Positions 15,226 through 17,075 of a stretch of DNA of 17,075 nt are shown here, piece after piece. This DNA is from JAEHDI01 sp035455185 (GTDB lineage: Bacteria; Acidobacteriota; Terriglobia; Bryobacterales; Bryobacteraceae). The notes below the pieces were generated by a model that was given only the letters and a program-made list of their open reading frames with translations, ran no database searches and was not told where the DNA came from. The stretch is from positions 1-17,075 of the forward strand of contig DATIFQ010000293.1 in assembly GCA_035455185.1 (NCBI GenBank). Direction: 5' to 3'. The stretch's first letter is position 1. Every line of letters starts with the position of its first letter. The position numbers and the translations under genes were made by a program.

Positions 15226-15237
15226 TTGGTAAACCAA
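15226..15237 (+). promoter_or_regulatory. Putative repressor operator before the GH123-like gene
   Basis: TTGGTAAACCAA (two exact 5-bp arms with 2-bp centre) lies 15 bp upstream of ATG 15253. It resembles operators of the GntR/FadR group (UxuR/ExuR sites contain TTGGTATACCAA). A TATAGA at 15211-15216 could be the -10, placing the site at the transcription start, a typical repressor position. No -35 was found. Confidence 0.35.
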
Positions 15238-15252
15238 ACGTGGTCACGAACG

Positions 15253-16938
15253 ATGCACACATCCAGAGTTCTTATCGCGATCCTTACTGTTGTCGCCCTC
15301 GGCGCTGCGGGCTGCGGTGCCGGCTCCTCGCTACGTACGTGGTACGTCGACTCTCTAACGAAAGTGTTCCCGGATGATAAGCCGGGCACGAACGAACGGT
15401 CCGGCAAAACCTGGCTGGTGGCCCGAAACGGCCACGTCAGCGTCCAGATCGCCCTGCGGGCGGACAAGGCGATTCCGCAACTCCGGGCCGAACTCAAGGC
15501 CCCCGAGAATTCAGGCCAGAAACTCACTGCCGAAGCGCGGTGGGTCGAGTACGTCCCCGTCGGCTCCAATCCGCCCAGAACACCCTACGACGAAGTCGTC
15601 CGCCCGGCTCCCAGCCTGTTCCCGGATCCGTTGATGGAGAAATGGCCGTTCGATCTGAAAGCGGCGGCCACGCAACCCGTGTGGATCACCGTCTATGCGC
15701 CCGCGGACGCGCCGCCCGGCGAGTATGACGGCGAGGTGACGTTCTTCGCCGGACAGAACCGCCTCAAGTCGGTGGATTTCGCGGTCCACGTCACTGCGGC
15801 AACCGTTCCGGCCGAACAGAAGCTGAAAGTCACCAACTGGTTCACGTTCACCGGAGAGCGCCTGCACAACCACTACGAAGTCGAAGACTACAGCGACAAA
15901 TACTGGGAGATCCTCTACAACTTCGGGCGCGTGATGGCGGACCACAAGCAAAACGTCATCATCACGCCGATCATGCCGCTGACGAAGCCATCGATGGCGG
16001 GCGGGACCATGCGCTTCGATTTCTCGCTGCTCGACAAGTGGGTCGAAACGTTCCAGAAAGCCGGCGTGATCGGAACCATCGAGGGCAGGCACCTTCTTGG
16101 ACGCGGCGGCGGCTACTACTCGCCGGTCGTCGTGCAGGCTTACGTCGTCGAGGGAGGCGAGATCGTGCAAAAAGGACTCGACCCCGACGATCCGCGCGCC
16201 GAACAATTCCTGAACACCTATCTGCCTGCGCTGTACGCCCACCTCAAAGAAAAGGGCCTGACGGACCACTACCTCCAGCATGTGCTCGACGAACCCCACG
16301 ACCGCGAGGCGGCCATCTACAACCGCTACGCGAAAATCGTAAGGAAACACCTCCCTGGCGTCCCGACCATCGACGCCGTCGGATTGGAACAGGACATCAG
16401 CTTTTTCGAGGACGTCTGCGACATCTGGGTCCCGGTTCTCAGCAGCTTCGACCACCAGCTCGACAAAATGCGCGCCCACGTCGAGAAAGGCGGCAAGATG
16501 TGGTACTACACGTGTGTCAGTCCCCAGGGCCGCTACCTCAACCGCTTCACCGACCTGCCGCTCGTCAAGACCCAGCTTCTGCACTGGTTCAACTTCCGCT
16601 ATGACCTCACCGGCTTCCTCCATTGGGGCGGCAACGCCTGGGGACCCCGTCCGTTCATGAATGTCCAGACCGTCATCAACCGCAACCGCACGCTGCTGCC
16701 GGCGGGCGACAACGCCATCGTGTATCCGAACGCCGAGAAGCTCTCCGTGCTCAGCTCGATTCGCCTCGAAGCGATGCGCGAGGGCATCGAGGATTACGAG
16801 CTGCTGGTGGCGCTGGCGGACAAAGATCAGGCGAAGGCGAAAGGGCTGGCGAAGACCGCCATCCCCAACATCAATGATTACATCCGCGACGTATCCGCTT
16901 TCAGGAACGTAAAGCGGCAACTCGTGGAAGCGTTCTAA
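15253..16938 (+). CDS. DUF4091/GH123-like glycoside hydrolase lipoprotein
   Basis: A 561-aa protein with a lipoprotein signal: hydrophobic LIAILTVVALGAAG, then C21 (lipobox AAGC). Residues 25-185 are a beta-rich N-terminal domain. Residues 190-515 look like the (beta/alpha)8 region of GH123/DUF4091 proteins. VLDEPHD carries D346-E347, the position of the Asp-Glu pair that catalyses substrate-assisted hydrolysis in GH123 N-acetyl-beta-galactosaminidases. LTGFLHWGGNAWG (452-464), NAIVYP, SSIRLEAMREGIEDYELL (501-518) and ADKDQAKA are typical DUF4091 C-terminal features. It probably removes N-acetylhexosamines from glycans at the cell surface; the exact substrate is unknown. ATG 15253 starts a clean lipoprotein signal; TTG 15226 adds 9 residues and overlaps the operator. 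A related lipoprotein gene follows 13 bp later. Confidence 0.85.
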   Translation: MHTSRVLIAILTVVALGAAGCGAGSSLRTWYVDSLTKVFPDDKPGTNERSGKTWLVARNGHVSVQIALRADKAIPQLRAELKAPENSGQKLTAEARWVEYVPVGSNPPRTPYDEVVRPAPSLFPDPLMEKWPFDLKAAATQPVWITVYAPADAPPGEYDGEVTFFAGQNRLKSVDFAVHVTAATVPAEQKLKVTNWFTFTGERLHNHYEVEDYSDKYWEILYNFGRVMADHKQNVIITPIMPLTKPSMAGGTMRFDFSLLDKWVETFQKAGVIGTIEGRHLLGRGGGYYSPVVVQAYVVEGGEIVQKGLDPDDPRAEQFLNTYLPALYAHLKEKGLTDHYLQHVLDEPHDREAAIYNRYAKIVRKHLPGVPTIDAVGLEQDISFFEDVCDIWVPVLSSFDHQLDKMRAHVEKGGKMWYYTCVSPQGRYLNRFTDLPLVKTQLLHWFNFRYDLTGFLHWGGNAWGPRPFMNVQTVINRNRTLLPAGDNAIVYPNAEKLSVLSSIRLEAMREGIEDYELLVALADKDQAKAKGLAKTAIPNINDYIRDVSAFRNVKRQLVEAF

Positions 16939-16951
16939 AGGGGGAAGTAAG

Positions 16952-17075
16952 GTGATCAAGAGAGCCACTTTTGGTGCACTCCCGGTCGTTCTTGGACTCG
17001 CTCTGATCCTGTGCGGCTGTTCGACGCGCCCGGCGCTGGACTACTGGTTCGTGGACTCGCTGGTAAAGGTGTTTC
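16952..17075 (+). CDS. Second lipoprotein, paralogue of the upstream GH123-like protein (3' end outside window)
   Basis: A GTG start at 16952, with a GGGGGAAG stretch upstream, opens a frame of 41 codons that runs off the window. The signal is hydrophobic (LPVVLGLALILCG) and ends in C23, lipobox-like LCGC. The mature part reads LDYWFVDSLVKVF, closely matching the same place in the preceding protein (LRTWYVDSLTKVF). A tandem duplicate in the same operon (13-bp gap) is therefore likely. Whether the catalytic domain is intact cannot be seen. Confidence 0.75.
   Translation, partial: MIKRATFGALPVVLGLALILCGCSTRPALDYWFVDSLVKVF

Noticed and set aside
15511..16968. 485-codon open frame on the - strand opposite the GH123-like gene
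   Set aside because: Long mirror frame of a clear lipoprotein glycosidase; no start signal or domain of its own.

Overview
This 17 kb window is GC-rich, densely coded chromosomal DNA. The gene content points to an Acidobacteriota bacterium, most likely of the Solibacter/Bryobacter group. The main clues are an exported protein of the acidobacterial VWFA-related type, a very large Oar-like TonB-dependent receptor with an N-terminal carboxypeptidase-regulatory-like domain, an ECF sigma cluster with an acidobacterial-type membrane partner, and many exported enzymes. This assignment rests on remembered family features, not on a search. I see no rRNA, tRNA, CRISPR array, insertion sequence or prophage gene.

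Layout, left to right. (1) 1-635, + strand: the C-terminal end of a PilZ-like protein, joined by an ATGA overlap to a DksA/TraR-type zinc-finger regulator. (2) 636-1280: an intergenic leader holding a 12-bp inverted repeat and a good intrinsic terminator, then a small cysteine-rich zinc-ribbon protein. (3) 1418-5368, - strand: a tight three-gene operon, in transcription order a Tat-signal aldo/keto reductase with two [4Fe-4S] motifs, an exported M29-aminopeptidase-like protein, and an exported VWFA-related protein. (4) 5461-7560, + strand: a small outer-membrane beta-barrel protein, then an acetyltransferase overlapped by ATGA with a PIG-L/LmbE-type deacetylase. (5) 7688-9603, + strand: an ECF sigma factor, a one-pass membrane protein that is the likely anti-sigma factor, and an exported Gly/Pro-rich protein. 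(6) 9729-10511, + strand: a good sigma-54 promoter, a 49-aa lmo0937-type membrane protein and a SnoaL/DUF4440-like protein, closed by a terminator. (7) 10613-14074, - strand: the TonB-dependent receptor. (8) 14260-15186, + strand: heme A synthase (CtaA/Cox15). (9) 15253-17075, + strand: a DUF4091/GH123-like lipoprotein, followed 13 bp later by the start of a second, related lipoprotein cut by the window end.

Most products are predicted to be exported or membrane-bound, which fits an environmental heterotroph degrading glycans and peptides. The receptor would import a ligand and the GH123-like lipoproteins would attack amino-sugar glycans. The window holds at least three kinds of candidate transcriptional control: sigma-54, ECF sigma, and a leader terminator that may act as an attenuator. 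No single clearly new defence or mobile system is evident. The items most worth a second look are the leader before the zinc-ribbon gene, the ECF module, the substituted M29-like protein, the exported Fe-S aldo/keto reductase and the tandem GH123-like lipoproteins.
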